Shown here piece by piece: positions 51,616 to 60,986 of a stretch of 64,000 nucleotides of DNA; the stretch's first letter is position 1; each line of letters starts with the position of its first letter. The notes beneath the pieces were generated by a model. The model worked only from the letters and a program-made list of their open reading frames with translations, was not told the origin of the DNA and did not search any database. Origin of the DNA: CASFRF01 sp031549345 (GTDB lineage Bacteria > Verrucomicrobiota > Lentisphaeria > Victivallales > Victivallaceae); contig JAVBPY010000003.1 of assembly GCA_031549345.1 (NCBI GenBank), positions 434,001 to 498,000 on the forward strand. Direction: 5' to 3'. The translations under genes and the position numbers were made by a program.

Positions 51616-54600
51616 TGAAACACATCGGGTTGGGATTTTTATTTGCAAGCGCTTTCTTTGTTTTCGGTGCGGAGAACATGATCGGCCGCCAGAGCCAGAA
51701 CGAGGGAATTATGGCCGTTCCGGCGAAGGCGGCGGTTATGATCGACGGCGATCTTGGCGACTGGGATCTTTCCGGTGAAATGTGGAGTTTTTCCGATTAC
51801 TCGGTGCGCGACCAATTTTCAGTGCGCACTGCGGCGATGTGGGACAAGGAATTCCTCTACTTGTCGTTCCGCTGGAAGGATTCCACCCCTTTGAACAGCG
51901 CTGTCGATCCCGAGCACGATCCGACGCGCGGTTGGGTCGCCGACGCGGTGCAGCTTCGTTTTCAGGCCGGGGCCCAGATCGGTTGGATCACCGCGTGGTG
52001 CTTCGGCGCCGAACGGGCGAATCTTCATTTGGACTATTGGGGGAGCGACAAGGCGAACGCGCCGCACACCATCACCCTCTACAAAGGCAAGGGAAATCCA
52101 GCGAAACTCGGCGATGGCATCGAATCGGCGTACCGCAAATCCGGCGATGGATTCGTGCATGAATTAAAGATCCCGTGGGCAATTCTTTTCCGGGAACCGG
52201 GCAAAACCGTACGCGCCGGAGACTCCGTCAAAATGGGGATGGAGTTCATCTGGGGCGCGCCGAACGGCCGCTCGGTGCCCGTCCTTCACCGCTACGCCGA
52301 CAACATGGCCACGGGGGTTACGAGCCGCGAATTCTATTGGGAAAAAGTGTCCGCCTGGGGCGAATTGCGCTGTGTGGATGCCCCCGTCGCGGAAAAACGG
52401 CGCTATGTCCCCGACGACGACCGCCCGCGCGGCGCAAACAAACTCCGCATTCCCATTCCGGCGGAAGCGAAATTTTTTACATTGGCGATTGACGACGCGA
52501 CGGGGAAACGGGTGCGCAACCTTGCCGGGGGATTTCCCGTGGCCGACTTCCGCGTCTCCGATTCCGAGGTGGAAGTGGAGTGGGACGGGCTCGACGACAC
52601 AGGGAACGCCCTCCATGCCGCCGAATACCGTTTACGCGGACTGACGCACAAGGGGCTCTCCGCGCGGTATGAATTAAGTTTCTACAATCCCGGCAACCCC
52701 GTATGGCCGACCGCCGACGGACGCGGCGCCTGGGGGGCCGACCACACCCGCGCGGAGAACATCGCTTCCGCCGGGGCGAATATGGTGATTGCCGCACCTC
52801 TGGTGGAAGGTGGCTACGGCCTCTGGGCCGTCGGCCCCGACGGAAAGAAGGTGTGGAGTTGGAGCGATGCGCGTGGCATCGTCGAACTCGCCGCGAACAA
52901 ACGGTACGTTTTCGCCGTCCCCTTGCACCCGTCGCGGACACCGGTGCAGTATTTGTTCCGGTTTCACAGCAAGGACGGGAGTGTGGCGCAGTTTGACGAA
53001 AGGCCGATGGAAACGCCGCTTGCCGCTTTTACCGGCGTTCCTGCCTCCGCGTTGGCGCTGGCGGCCACGGAGGAGGTCCTCGCCGCGGCCCTTGCCGACG
53101 GTTCCGTGGTGCTGCTCGATCCGGAGACGGGCAAAAAGCGCGGCGCGTTCCAGGCCGATTTCGACTTCCGCGAACGCCCCGAACCGTTACGCTGCAATCA
53201 GCACACATTCAAGGAATACGATTGCCCGTTCGCCGTTTCAGAGGATCGCATCGTCTTTTTCCGTAAAGGGAATCTGATTGTGCGCGAGCGGGCGACCGGG
53301 AGCGAAACAGACTGGGGGAAGGCGGCGGAGAAACCCTCCGCGCTTGCCTTCGACCGTGCGGGAAACGTGCTTGTCGCCGACTGCGGGAGCGCCATGCGAA
53401 TTCTGCAATTAGATCGTTCCGGGAAGCGAATCGGCGCATTCGGCGCGCCGGGCGGCAGGCCCCGGCAGGGGGTGTTTTTCCCGGAGGGAATGCGTGAAAT
53501 GTCTTCGATCGCCGTCGACGCGCGGAATGACGTATGGGCGGTGGAGTACACCGATTTTCCCCGCCGCGTTTCGGTTTGGAACGAAAAGGGATTGGTACGC
53601 GATTACATCGGGAACACGACCTATTCGGCCAACGGCTCGTTTTTGCACGATCAGGATGCCAGTCGCGCCTTCATCGGCCCCGTTGAGCTTGCGTTGGATT
53701 ACGCGAAGCGCACGTGGCGCGTCTCCAATATCCTCTGGAATCCCGTTCCGGGGACGACCGGCGCACTGAGGATCGAGCCGGAAAACAACAAACCCGGCCA
53801 CATCTTCCGCCGTGATTCCGACGGCGCGGAATACTATTTCGTCCCTCCCGCCCGCGATTGGGACGGATTCGTCGTCCTGCGGAACTTCGGCGGCGCATGG
53901 CGGCCCACTTCGGCGGTAACAACCGCCGGGAGGCTCGCGGGGGAGATCGACCATTACGGCAACGTCGTCCGGGAACCGGGCGGCGAATTTACCGGATTGA
54001 ATGCCTACGACGGCGTGTATTGGAACGACAAAAACGGCGACGGCGTCGCCCAACGCGCCGAGTGCGTGATTGTGCCGACCGCCAAACCCGGCGGCAAAAA
54101 CAAGCGCGGCGTCTCGCCGTTTCCGTTCCGGGCCGGATGGGGGCAGAAGATGCACCGCGAAAGCCTCGCGTTCTACGCCTCGGACGACGCGGGCGTCCTC
54201 TGGCGCTACCGTCTTCCCCTTGCGCCGGAAACACTCGAGCGCGTGGCGGAGGCGTTGACCACCGACATTGTGCCGGAAGGGGAGAATCTCTACGGGTTCG
54301 AATCCTACGATTCCAACCGCAAGGCCCGTCTTTTCGGTCGCGACGCCCGTACCGGGCGGATCCTCTGGACGTATCCCTCGCCGTTCCACCACGTGCACGG
54401 CTCGCACAATGCGACGATGCCCAAACCCGGACTGCTCATCGGTCCCCTGAAAATCGCCGGAATTGCCGGGGAAACGATGATGCTCAGGGGCAATCTCGGG
54501 CAGGATTTCTTTGTGACGACCGATGGACTCTTTGTCGGCAGCTTGTTCTCCGATGTGCGGATTCCCGGACCGTCGTTTCCGGCTTCGGAAGCGGCGCTCC

Positions 54601-55430
54601 TTGATTTCCCGATGGAACGCTTTTCGATGGGTTCCGAGCCGTTCAACGGCTGGTTCGGCCGCCACGCCGACGGCGTGACGCGGATGAGCTGTGGGCTTTT
54701 CGGGCAAGCCGGAACGGTCATGCGGATTGAAGGCCTGGAGAGCATCCGCCGTCTGCCGGAACGCACATGGAAACTCGATTCCGTGACACAAAAGGTTGCG
54801 AATGCCGAAAACGCACGCACCTACACCATCGGGCGTTTCGCCGGGTATGGGAAATTGCCGGAAATTCGTTTCGACGGAGCCCGTGCGCGACTCGGTTGGA
54901 CAAAGGACACCCTCCATTTCCAAATTACCGTGGAGGACGATTCCCCCTGGATCAACGGCGGAAGCGATTTCCGCAAGCTCTTCAAAACCGGCGATTGCGC
55001 CGATCTCCAGCTTGGCGACGGCAATGCGGCGTGCCGCATCCTGATCGCCCCCTTCAGCAATGTTTCGACGGTGGTCCTGATGCGGGAAAAAGCCCCCGGT
55101 GCACCGGAGTCGGAGAATATGTTGTACAGTTCCCCCGTGATGAATGTCCGTTTCGATTCCGTGAAGATTCTCAAAGAGGCGAAAGCCATCGCTGTGCGGC
55201 GCGATGGCAGCTATACGGTGGAGGCGGTAATTCCATGGAACATCCTGCCATTCCGTCCCGAGGCGGGGATGACGTTGCGAGGCGACGTGGGCTACATTCG
55301 TTCCGACAACGCCGGGATGCGCAACATTGCGCGGGTCTACTGGGCGAATCCGGCCACGGGGTTGGTCAGCGATCTCCCCAACGAGGCGCGGATCGATTCC
55401 GCGCGCTGGGGAAAATTCACCCTTGAATAA
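51612..55430 (+). CDS. Secreted propeller protein 3 with two CBM9-like domains
   Basis: The 1272-residue protein has a signal peptide (about 1-20). An N-terminal CBM9-like domain (AAVMIDGDLGDWDLSG, LYLSFRWKDSTP, about 40-225) and a FlgD-type domain (KRVRNLAGGFPV, EVEWDGLDDTGNAL, about 290-350) come first. A propeller with NHL-like blades follows (about 360-1080), with an EF-like WNDKNGDGVAQRAE. A second CBM9-like domain (VEDDSPWINGGSDFRKLF, KTGDCADLQLGDG) ends it. Shared motifs with protein 1 (GDCAD, TGLV, DLP/DIP near the end) show duplication. The role is probably substrate binding; catalysis cannot be excluded. Confidence 0.75.
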   Translation: MMKHIGLGFLFASAFFVFGAENMIGRQSQNEGIMAVPAKAAVMIDGDLGDWDLSGEMWSFSDYSVRDQFSVRTAAMWDKEFLYLSFRWKDSTPLNSAVDPEHDPTRGWVADAVQLRFQAGAQIGWITAWCFGAERANLHLDYWGSDKANAPHTITLYKGKGNPAKLGDGIESAYRKSGDGFVHELKIPWAILFREPGKTVRAGDSVKMGMEFIWGAPNGRSVPVLHRYADNMATGVTSREFYWEKVSAWGELRCVDAPVAEKRRYVPDDDRPRGANKLRIPIPAEAKFFTLAIDDATGKRVRNLAGGFPVADFRVSDSEVEVEWDGLDDTGNALHAAEYRLRGLTHKGLSARYELSFYNPGNPVWPTADGRGAWGADHTRAENIASAGANMVIAAPLVEGGYGLWAVGPDGKKVWSWSDARGIVELAANKRYVFAVPLHPSRTPVQYLFRFHSKDGSVAQFDERPMETPLAAFTGVPASALALAATEEVLAAALADGSVVLLDPETGKKRGAFQADFDFRERPEPLRCNQHTFKEYDCPFAVSEDRIVFFRKGNLIVRERATGSETDWGKAAEKPSALAFDRAGNVLVADCGSAMRILQLDRSGKRIGAFGAPGGRPRQGVFFPEGMREMSSIAVDARNDVWAVEYTDFPRRVSVWNEKGLVRDYIGNTTYSANGSFLHDQDASRAFIGPVELALDYAKRTWRVSNILWNPVPGTTGALRIEPENNKPGHIFRRDSDGAEYYFVPPARDWDGFVVLRNFGGAWRPTSAVTTAGRLAGEIDHYGNVVREPGGEFTGLNAYDGVYWNDKNGDGVAQRAECVIVPTAKPGGKNKRGVSPFPFRAGWGQKMHRESLAFYASDDAGVLWRYRLPLAPETLERVAEALTTDIVPEGENLYGFESYDSNRKARLFGRDARTGRILWTYPSPFHHVHGSHNATMPKPGLLIGPLKIAGIAGETMMLRGNLGQDFFVTTDGLFVGSLFSDVRIPGPSFPASEAALLDFPMERFSMGSEPFNGWFGRHADGVTRMSCGLFGQAGTVMRIEGLESIRRLPERTWKLDSVTQKVANAENARTYTIGRFAGYGKLPEIRFDGARARLGWTKDTLHFQITVEDDSPWINGGSDFRKLFKTGDCADLQLGDGNAACRILIAPFSNVSTVVLMREKAPGAPESENMLYSSPVMNVRFDSVKILKEAKAIAVRRDGSYTVEAVIPWNILPFRPEAGMTLRGDVGYIRSDNAGMRNIARVYWANPATGLVSDLPNEARIDSARWGKFTLE

Positions 55431-55456
55431 TAACGTGAATCGTGTACTGTAACAAA

Positions 55457-57562
55457 ATGGACATACAAAAGATCATATTGCCGGAATCGCCGGAACCGCT
55501 CTCCGGCGTTCCGGTGAATGCGTGGGACAAGCAGGATTTCTGGGCCGCCAAATGGATCGCCGCCCCCGGCGCGGCCGCGGCGGCGTACGCTTGCTCGTTT
55601 GAACTTGCTTCTGCGGAAACGCTCAGGATGCACGTTTGCGCCGACAGCGTCTATCGCTTGTATTGCGATGGCGAACTTGCGGGAGAGGGGCCGGAGCTCG
55701 GCGACCCGGAATACACGTACTTCGACACCTTCGAATGGCGTTGCGCCCCGGGGCGGCATACGGTATGCGCCGTGGTGTTCCACCTGGGTTCTGCCGCCTC
55801 CGCCGCGCGTATGAGCGTCCGCCCCGGCTTCATCCTGCATGCGCCTGAATTTCCGGCGCTGGATACGAACGCGGAACAATGGCGCTGCATTCGGCTCGCC
55901 GCCTTCGATTTCACTGCGACGCAGGCGGGCGCGTTCGGCGTGGGGGGCGGCATCGTTTTCGATGCCGCGGCGTTTCCCGAAGGCATTGAACACGGTTTGC
56001 TGGAGAACCCACAGATCCCCGTGGAAGGCGAGCGCGGCGGGGCGGGGGCTTTTTCCGCGCACTCCTGGGGCGAATTGCGTTTGCCGCATTTGATTCCCGC
56101 CACGCTCCCCGCGCTCGACCGGGGCCCGGCGGGGTTCCGCGTCCGCTGGGCGGGGGAGGCCGACTCCGAACGCCGTTGCGATCCAATCACGCACGATGCG
56201 GCGCTGGCGTCCTGCTTTTCCATTCCGGCTGGGCGGCATGTCGCTTTTTTATTGGAATTGGACGATTATTGCTGCTGTACGGTTTCGCCGGTTGTTTCCG
56301 GCGGAAAAGGGGCGACGCTCTCCATCGGCTGGGCGGAGGCGCTTTATCAGGAACCGACGGAGTCGTCGGGGAAAGGAAAACGCGACGCGTGGGAGGGAAA
56401 GTATTTCATTGGTATTTTCGATTGTTTCCTCCCCGACGGACGCGAAGCAATGCGCTTTTTCACGCACCACTACCGCGCGGGGCGTTTCGTCTACCTGGAA
56501 ATTGAAACGCGCGACGAACCTCTCCACATCCACGACCTTGGTTTGCGCGAGCGGCATTACCCGGTGCCGTTTCCCCCGCAAATCGAACACCTTGAGCCAT
56601 CGTGGAAGATTTTGGCGGAACGCTGTTTCCGTACCTTGGAAATGTGTTCGCACGATACTTTTATGGACTGCCCGTATTACGAGCAAATGATGTATCTGGG
56701 GGATACGCGCATCCAGATTCTCCTGACGATGGCGTGCGGAAACGACGACCGGCTTGTGAAAAAATCTTTGACGCTCCTCTTCTCCGGCGTTTCCGCCGAC
56801 GGTTTTTTTTATTCCCGTTACCCGAGCCGGATGCCGCAAGTAATCCCGACCTTCACTCCGTTCCTGATCGCCACGCTCAACGACTACCGCCTGAAGCGGG
56901 GCGATGTTGCATTCTGCCGCCCCTTTCTCGCCGCGGCGCGGCGGGCGATGGATGCGTTTGAGTTTTTTTTCAACGATCATGGCATTCTGGAACTCAAGCG
57001 CACCTGGAACTTCATCGATTGGGTGCCCGCGTGGGAGCACGGCGTCCCTCCGAAAGGGCAGACCGGCGAATCGGCGGAGGTGAACGCGGTTGCCCTGTAC
57101 GGGTACGCGCAATTGATTGAACTCCTCGCAGGCTGCGGCGAAGCGGATTTTGCGGAGCTTTACCAAAAGAAGGCGGCGCGTTTCGCGGAGAACTTCACGC
57201 GGCGGTTCCTCGATGCGGAAACGGGGCTTTTCCGTTCGGCGGAGGGCATTTTCGGGGAGCATGCACAGCTTCTTTCGCTGCTGTCCAACTTGCTTGATCC
57301 AACGGTCGCCGCCCGGTGCGCGGAGACGTTCTTCCATTTCGATTTTCCGGTGCGGAGCACGTTCTATTTCGATTTCTACTACTTCGAACTCTGCCGGAAA
57401 TACGGGAAAACGGAACACATCCTCGCGCGTATGAAGCCATTCCTGGAGATGGAAAAACTCGGATTCCGCACCTTGCCGGAGTCCTGGGACCCGAGCCGTT
57501 CGGACTGCCACGCCTGGAGCGCGCACCCGCTCTATTTTATGCTTTCGAATCCGGAACGCTGA
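55457..57562 (+). CDS. Alpha-L-rhamnosidase (GH78-like), cytoplasmic
   Basis: The 701-residue protein releases terminal rhamnose. N-terminal jelly-roll domains (FELASAETLRMHVCADSVYR; a beta domain to about 375) precede an (alpha/alpha)6 barrel. The GH78 hallmark DCPYYEQMMYLGDTR is present, with the catalytic Glu in YYEQ. No signal peptide is seen, so hydrolysis occurs after oligosaccharide uptake. The ATG at 55457 lies 26 bp after propeller 3; a GTG at 55442 is an alternative. Its last 26 bp overlap rsmG on the other strand. It is the only gene in module B with a clear enzyme class and suggests a rhamnose-containing substrate. Confidence 0.87.
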   Translation: MDIQKIILPESPEPLSGVPVNAWDKQDFWAAKWIAAPGAAAAAYACSFELASAETLRMHVCADSVYRLYCDGELAGEGPELGDPEYTYFDTFEWRCAPGRHTVCAVVFHLGSAASAARMSVRPGFILHAPEFPALDTNAEQWRCIRLAAFDFTATQAGAFGVGGGIVFDAAAFPEGIEHGLLENPQIPVEGERGGAGAFSAHSWGELRLPHLIPATLPALDRGPAGFRVRWAGEADSERRCDPITHDAALASCFSIPAGRHVAFLLELDDYCCCTVSPVVSGGKGATLSIGWAEALYQEPTESSGKGKRDAWEGKYFIGIFDCFLPDGREAMRFFTHHYRAGRFVYLEIETRDEPLHIHDLGLRERHYPVPFPPQIEHLEPSWKILAERCFRTLEMCSHDTFMDCPYYEQMMYLGDTRIQILLTMACGNDDRLVKKSLTLLFSGVSADGFFYSRYPSRMPQVIPTFTPFLIATLNDYRLKRGDVAFCRPFLAAARRAMDAFEFFFNDHGILELKRTWNFIDWVPAWEHGVPPKGQTGESAEVNAVALYGYAQLIELLAGCGEADFAELYQKKAARFAENFTRRFLDAETGLFRSAEGIFGEHAQLLSLLSNLLDPTVAARCAETFFHFDFPVRSTFYFDFYYFELCRKYGKTEHILARMKPFLEMEKLGFRTLPESWDPSRSDCHAWSAHPLYFMLSNPER

Positions 57563-58178
57563 AGAGAAATTGCCGTTCTCCCGCCCCCTCCGGCAGCGAA
57601 TACACGGCGGAGGCGCGCCATGTTCCCGGAAACGCCCCCATCAAAGGGAGGTCTTCGGCGACCTGATCGGGTGTTTTGTATAAAATGTACCGGCCCGAGG
57701 CGCGGAGAAAGTTACGGGTGTCCGCGACGAGGACCGGGGCCGTCGCCACGGCGCGCGCGGTAACCACATCGAACATGCGGCGGAACTCCGGTTTGTGATC
57801 CAGTTCGCGGCTCCGTCCGGTTATGACGCGGAGATTATGAAGTTCAAGCACATCCTTCATGCGCGCGACGAACGCGGTTTTTTTTCCGGTCGAATCGATG
57901 GCGCAAATTTTCCAGCGAGGATGCGCAAGGGCGAGGATGAGAGAGGGGAATCCCGCGCCGCAGCCGATGTCGGCAATGGAAAAGCGTTCCTCCGGAAGCC
58001 CCGGAAAAGCCTTGAGGAGCAAGAGTGAGTCGGCGACGTGCTTGATGTAGAAATCCTGCCGCTCGGTGATGCGCGTCAAATTCACGTGCTCGTTGGCGGC
58101 GACGAGTTCCCGGTGGAGGCGTTCGCATTTTTCGCGAAACACCGGATCGTCGGGGAGAAAGTCAAATTCAGTGTTCAT
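57537..58178 (-). CDS. rsmG: 16S rRNA (guanine-527-N7) methyltransferase RsmG
   Basis: The 213-residue protein methylates G527 of 16S rRNA. A helical N-terminus (NEHVNLTRITERQDFYIKHVADSLLLL) leads into the SAM motif IADIGCGAGFPSLILA. IDSTGKKTAFV and FDVVTARAVA (active-site region) follow. The start at 58178 overlaps the stop of the upstream membrane-protein gene by ATGA. No gidA/mnmG or parAB genes are next to it, unlike the common arrangement. Confidence 0.94.
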   Translation of the reverse strand: MNTEFDFLPDDPVFREKCERLHRELVAANEHVNLTRITERQDFYIKHVADSLLLLKAFPGLPEERFSIADIGCGAGFPSLILALAHPRWKICAIDSTGKKTAFVARMKDVLELHNLRVITGRSRELDHKPEFRRMFDVVTARAVATAPVLVADTRNFLRASGRYILYKTPDQVAEDLPLMGAFPGTWRASAVYSLPEGAGERQFLFSVPDSKA

Positions 58179-58720
58179 CGGCACACGAGGATAAGGAATC
58201 CGGCGAGCATCAGGAGGCCGTTGAGGGAAAAGGCCGCGCCGACTGTCCATTTCCAGGCCGGTTTTCCCGCGCATTTCCGGATCACATCGCGCATCCAGCA
58301 GGGTTTGCCGGAAATGGCGATGCCGAATCCGCCGAAAAGCCAGGCTGCAATGCAGAAGAGCCCCGCTGCGGGCAAGCTGAACTCCCATGCGCCATGGACG
58401 ATCGAGTAGGCCGCCAGGATCAAAAGTCCGCCGAACGCGCGGCTGAAGAGGTAATCGAGAAAAAGAAATCCGAGAACCGCCCCCGCCACCGCCGCCGGAT
58501 AGAGGAGCGGGAGCATCCAATCGAACGCGATGGGACGCGCGTGCGGAACACAACAGAGAAGGTCGAACAACGCGAGCCCCGCGGCGAAATAACGTTCGCG
58601 CGGGATTTTCTCCGCTTCGGGTAAGCGCTCCGGGTTCAGCCGCAGCGTCCAGATACCGGCGCCGAGCGAAAGCGCGGCGGTGAAGGCAAGCGTAATCATA
58701 TAAATGGATAAATCCGACAT
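58175..58720 (-). CDS. Hypothetical membrane protein
   Basis: The 181-residue protein has about five hydrophobic segments (roughly 4-24, 45-60, 68-92, 95-130, 160-180). I do not recognise the family and see no catalytic motif. It is translationally coupled to rsmG (ATGA overlap). The upstream 137-bp gap is shared with the divergent UroD-like operon. Confidence 0.72.
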   Translation of the reverse strand: MSDLSIYMITLAFTAALSLGAGIWTLRLNPERLPEAEKIPRERYFAAGLALFDLLCCVPHARPIAFDWMLPLLYPAAVAGAVLGFLFLDYLFSRAFGGLLILAAYSIVHGAWEFSLPAAGLFCIAAWLFGGFGIAISGKPCWMRDVIRKCAGKPAWKWTVGAAFSLNGLLMLAGFLILVCR

Positions 58721-58787
58721 GTTTTCAATATACTCCCCAAACGTCCCTTCCGCAAGGCGCGTTAGCGGCGAAAAACGGAAAAAGGGC

Positions 58788-58815
58788 TTGCTTTTTCCTG
58801 AAATGACTTTATATT
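58788..58815 (+). promoter_or_regulatory. Promoter of the UroD-like/hydE operon
   Basis: TTGCTT (58788-58793), 16 bp, TATATT (58810-58815). It lies about 45 bp before the ATG. Confidence 0.5.
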
Positions 58816-58857
58816 GTCAACGAAACTTTACCGGAATACGCAAAAGGGTCAATTTTT

Positions 58858-59877
58858 ATGAACAGACGTGATGTGGTTCGGACAGTGATGGAAGGCGGAT
58901 CCCCTGCGTACGTCCCCTGGCAGATCAGTCTTACCGGGAAGGCGCGGGAAAAGCTTCTGGCGCACTGCGGGCTGGATGCGGATGGGTTGGACGGCCTCCT
59001 GGACAACCATTGCCTGAGTCTCGGCGGCGGGGGCGGATTTTTCACCAACCGCGAGGGCGATCTTGTGCGCGACTACTTCGGCGTAACCTGGGACCGCAGC
59101 GTGGACCGCGACATCGGGGTGGTCGCCGGGCAGGTTTTGCCGGAGCCGACGCTGGCGGGGTACTCCTTTCCCGATCCGGAAAACGACCTGTTTTTTCAGG
59201 ACATCGTGCCCCGGATTCAGGAACACCCGGATCGTTACCGGATTTTTCATCTTGGTTTTTCCGTTTTCGAACGCGCCTGGACGCTGCGCGGGATGTCCGA
59301 TTTGTTGATGGATTTTTACCTGAACCCGGAGTTCGTGCGCGAACTGTTCGCCCGGATCGTCGATTTCAACCTCGCCATGGTGCGGAAGGCCCTGAAGTCG
59401 GACATCGACTGCGTCCTTTTCGGCGATGATTGGGGGCAGCAGCACGGACTCATCATGGGCTATCCTTTGTGGCGCGAATTCCTCTATCCGGAGCTCAAAC
59501 GCATGTACCAAGCCGTCCTTGACGGCGGGCGGACGGTCGCCATTCACTCCTGCGGCGATGTGGATGAATTGTTTGACGACCTCGTCGGAATCGGCGTCCG
59601 CTGTTTCAACCCGTTCCAGCCGGAAGTCATGGATACGCACGCACTGATGCGGCGCTATCGCGGCCGTCTTTCCTTCTTCGGCGGTCTTTCCACCCAGCGG
59701 ACGCTCCCGTACGGCACGCCCGCCGAGGTCGTCGCGAAAACACGCGCTTTGTTGGCGGAAGGCATACACGGCGGACTGATGTTTTCCCCCGCGCACTCCA
59801 TTCCCGGCGATGTTCCGGCGGAGAATATGCTGGCTTTCCTGGACGAACTTAAAAAACAACCGGGGTTCCGCGGATGA
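58858..59877 (+). CDS. Uroporphyrinogen decarboxylase (URO-D)-family protein
   Basis: The 339-residue TIM-barrel protein belongs to the UroD/corrinoid methyltransferase superfamily. The DD pair in LFGDDWGQQHGLIMG and HSCGDVDELFDDLVGIG are typical of the methyltransferase-like branch (MtaA/MtbA or related), where His and Cys bind zinc. The N-terminal PAYVPWQISL differs from the arginine-rich start of true HemE. It is coupled by ATGA to hydE. A role in methyl or corrinoid transfer is possible, but heme synthesis is unlikely. Confidence 0.8.
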   Translation: MNRRDVVRTVMEGGSPAYVPWQISLTGKAREKLLAHCGLDADGLDGLLDNHCLSLGGGGGFFTNREGDLVRDYFGVTWDRSVDRDIGVVAGQVLPEPTLAGYSFPDPENDLFFQDIVPRIQEHPDRYRIFHLGFSVFERAWTLRGMSDLLMDFYLNPEFVRELFARIVDFNLAMVRKALKSDIDCVLFGDDWGQQHGLIMGYPLWREFLYPELKRMYQAVLDGGRTVAIHSCGDVDELFDDLVGIGVRCFNPFQPEVMDTHALMRRYRGRLSFFGGLSTQRTLPYGTPAEVVAKTRALLAEGIHGGLMFSPAHSIPGDVPAENMLAFLDELKKQPGFRG

Positions 59878-60986
59878 GTGCTGTTCTCTCTTTGATCGAC
59901 CGTCTTGAGCAGGGAAAGACCGCCACACGTCCTGAACTTATCGAACTCCTCGAGCTCGACGACCGTTCCGCGCTGGATGCGCTGTACAAAGCCGCGTACC
60001 GGGTAAAACTGCGCGAAGTCGGTAACGTCGTCCGCCTCCGCGGCCTCATCGAAATTTCGAACGTCTGTTCCAAAAACTGCTACTATTGCGGTATCCGGCG
60101 CGGCAACCGCGCGCCGAAACGCTTCACCATGCCGCAGAACGACATCCTGCGCGCCGCGCGGAACGCCTGGGAATTCGGTTACGGTTCGGTGGTGCTCCAA
60201 TCGGGAGAGCGCAGCGATCCGGCCTTCGCCGATTACATCGAAAATGCTGTCCGGGGAATCAAGGAGATGTCCAACGGCGAGCTCGGCATCACCCTCTCCT
60301 GCGGCGAACAGCCGCGTGAAGTGTATGCACGGTGGCGCGCCGCCGGAGCCCATCGGTATTTGTTGCGGATCGAGAGCAGCGATCCCGCGTTTTTTTCCAC
60401 CATCCACCCCATGGATACGGAACACGATTACACCGCGCGCCGCGATTGCCTGTCGCTTCTTGCGGATACGGGTTTTCAGGTCGGCACCGGCGTGATGATC
60501 GGCCTTCCCGGGCAGACTGCGGAACACCTGGCGGACGATCTGGAGTTTTTCCGTCAGTGCAATGTCGATATGATCGGCATGGGGCCGTACATTCCGCACC
60601 ACGACACGCCGCTCGGGCAACGGTATCCGCACTACGATCCGGCGCGACAGCTCGAGCTCGGCCTTAAAATGATCGCCCTGACGCGCCTGACGCGGCGCGA
60701 CGTGAACATCGCCTCCACCACCGCATTGCAGGCCCTGGCCCCCGACGGGCGGGAGCGCGGTCTTCTGGCCGGGGCCAACGTCATCATGCCCAACGTCGGC
60801 GCCACGGATCACCGGCCCGACTATCTTTTGTACGACGGAAAACCGGGCCTCGACGAGAACGCCGCCGAAAGCCGTGAACATCTTGAACAATCCATTCGCG
60901 CCATCGGCGAGCGCATTGCCCCCGGTGAATGGGGCGATTCCCCGCATTTCGCCCGGCGCGCCCCCGGAAAGGAGGTTGCGCCATGA
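59874..60986 (+). CDS. hydE: [FeFe]-hydrogenase maturase HydE-like radical SAM protein
   Basis: The 370-residue radical SAM enzyme has CxxxCxxC at Cys 65, 69 and 72 (CSKNCYYCGIRRGN). The HydE-type motifs SVVLQSGE, RYLLRIESSDPAFF, GVMIGLPGQTAEHLADDL and MGPYIPHHDTPL follow. HydE helps assemble the H-cluster of [FeFe] hydrogenases with HydF and HydG, neither of which is in the window. A PylB-like methylornithine role is less likely because of the SGE and PHHDTPL motifs. It lies between the UroD-like gene and the sigma-54 activator, both overlapping by ATGA. Confidence 0.88.
   Translation: MSAVLSLIDRLEQGKTATRPELIELLELDDRSALDALYKAAYRVKLREVGNVVRLRGLIEISNVCSKNCYYCGIRRGNRAPKRFTMPQNDILRAARNAWEFGYGSVVLQSGERSDPAFADYIENAVRGIKEMSNGELGITLSCGEQPREVYARWRAAGAHRYLLRIESSDPAFFSTIHPMDTEHDYTARRDCLSLLADTGFQVGTGVMIGLPGQTAEHLADDLEFFRQCNVDMIGMGPYIPHHDTPLGQRYPHYDPARQLELGLKMIALTRLTRRDVNIASTTALQALAPDGRERGLLAGANVIMPNVGATDHRPDYLLYDGKPGLDENAAESREHLEQSIRAIGERIAPGEWGDSPHFARRAPGKEVAP

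Noticed and set aside
58858..59877. HemE, heme biosynthesis uroporphyrinogen decarboxylase
   Set aside because: The N-terminal arginine-rich substrate motif of HemE is missing, and HSCGDV is typical of the methyltransferase-like branch.
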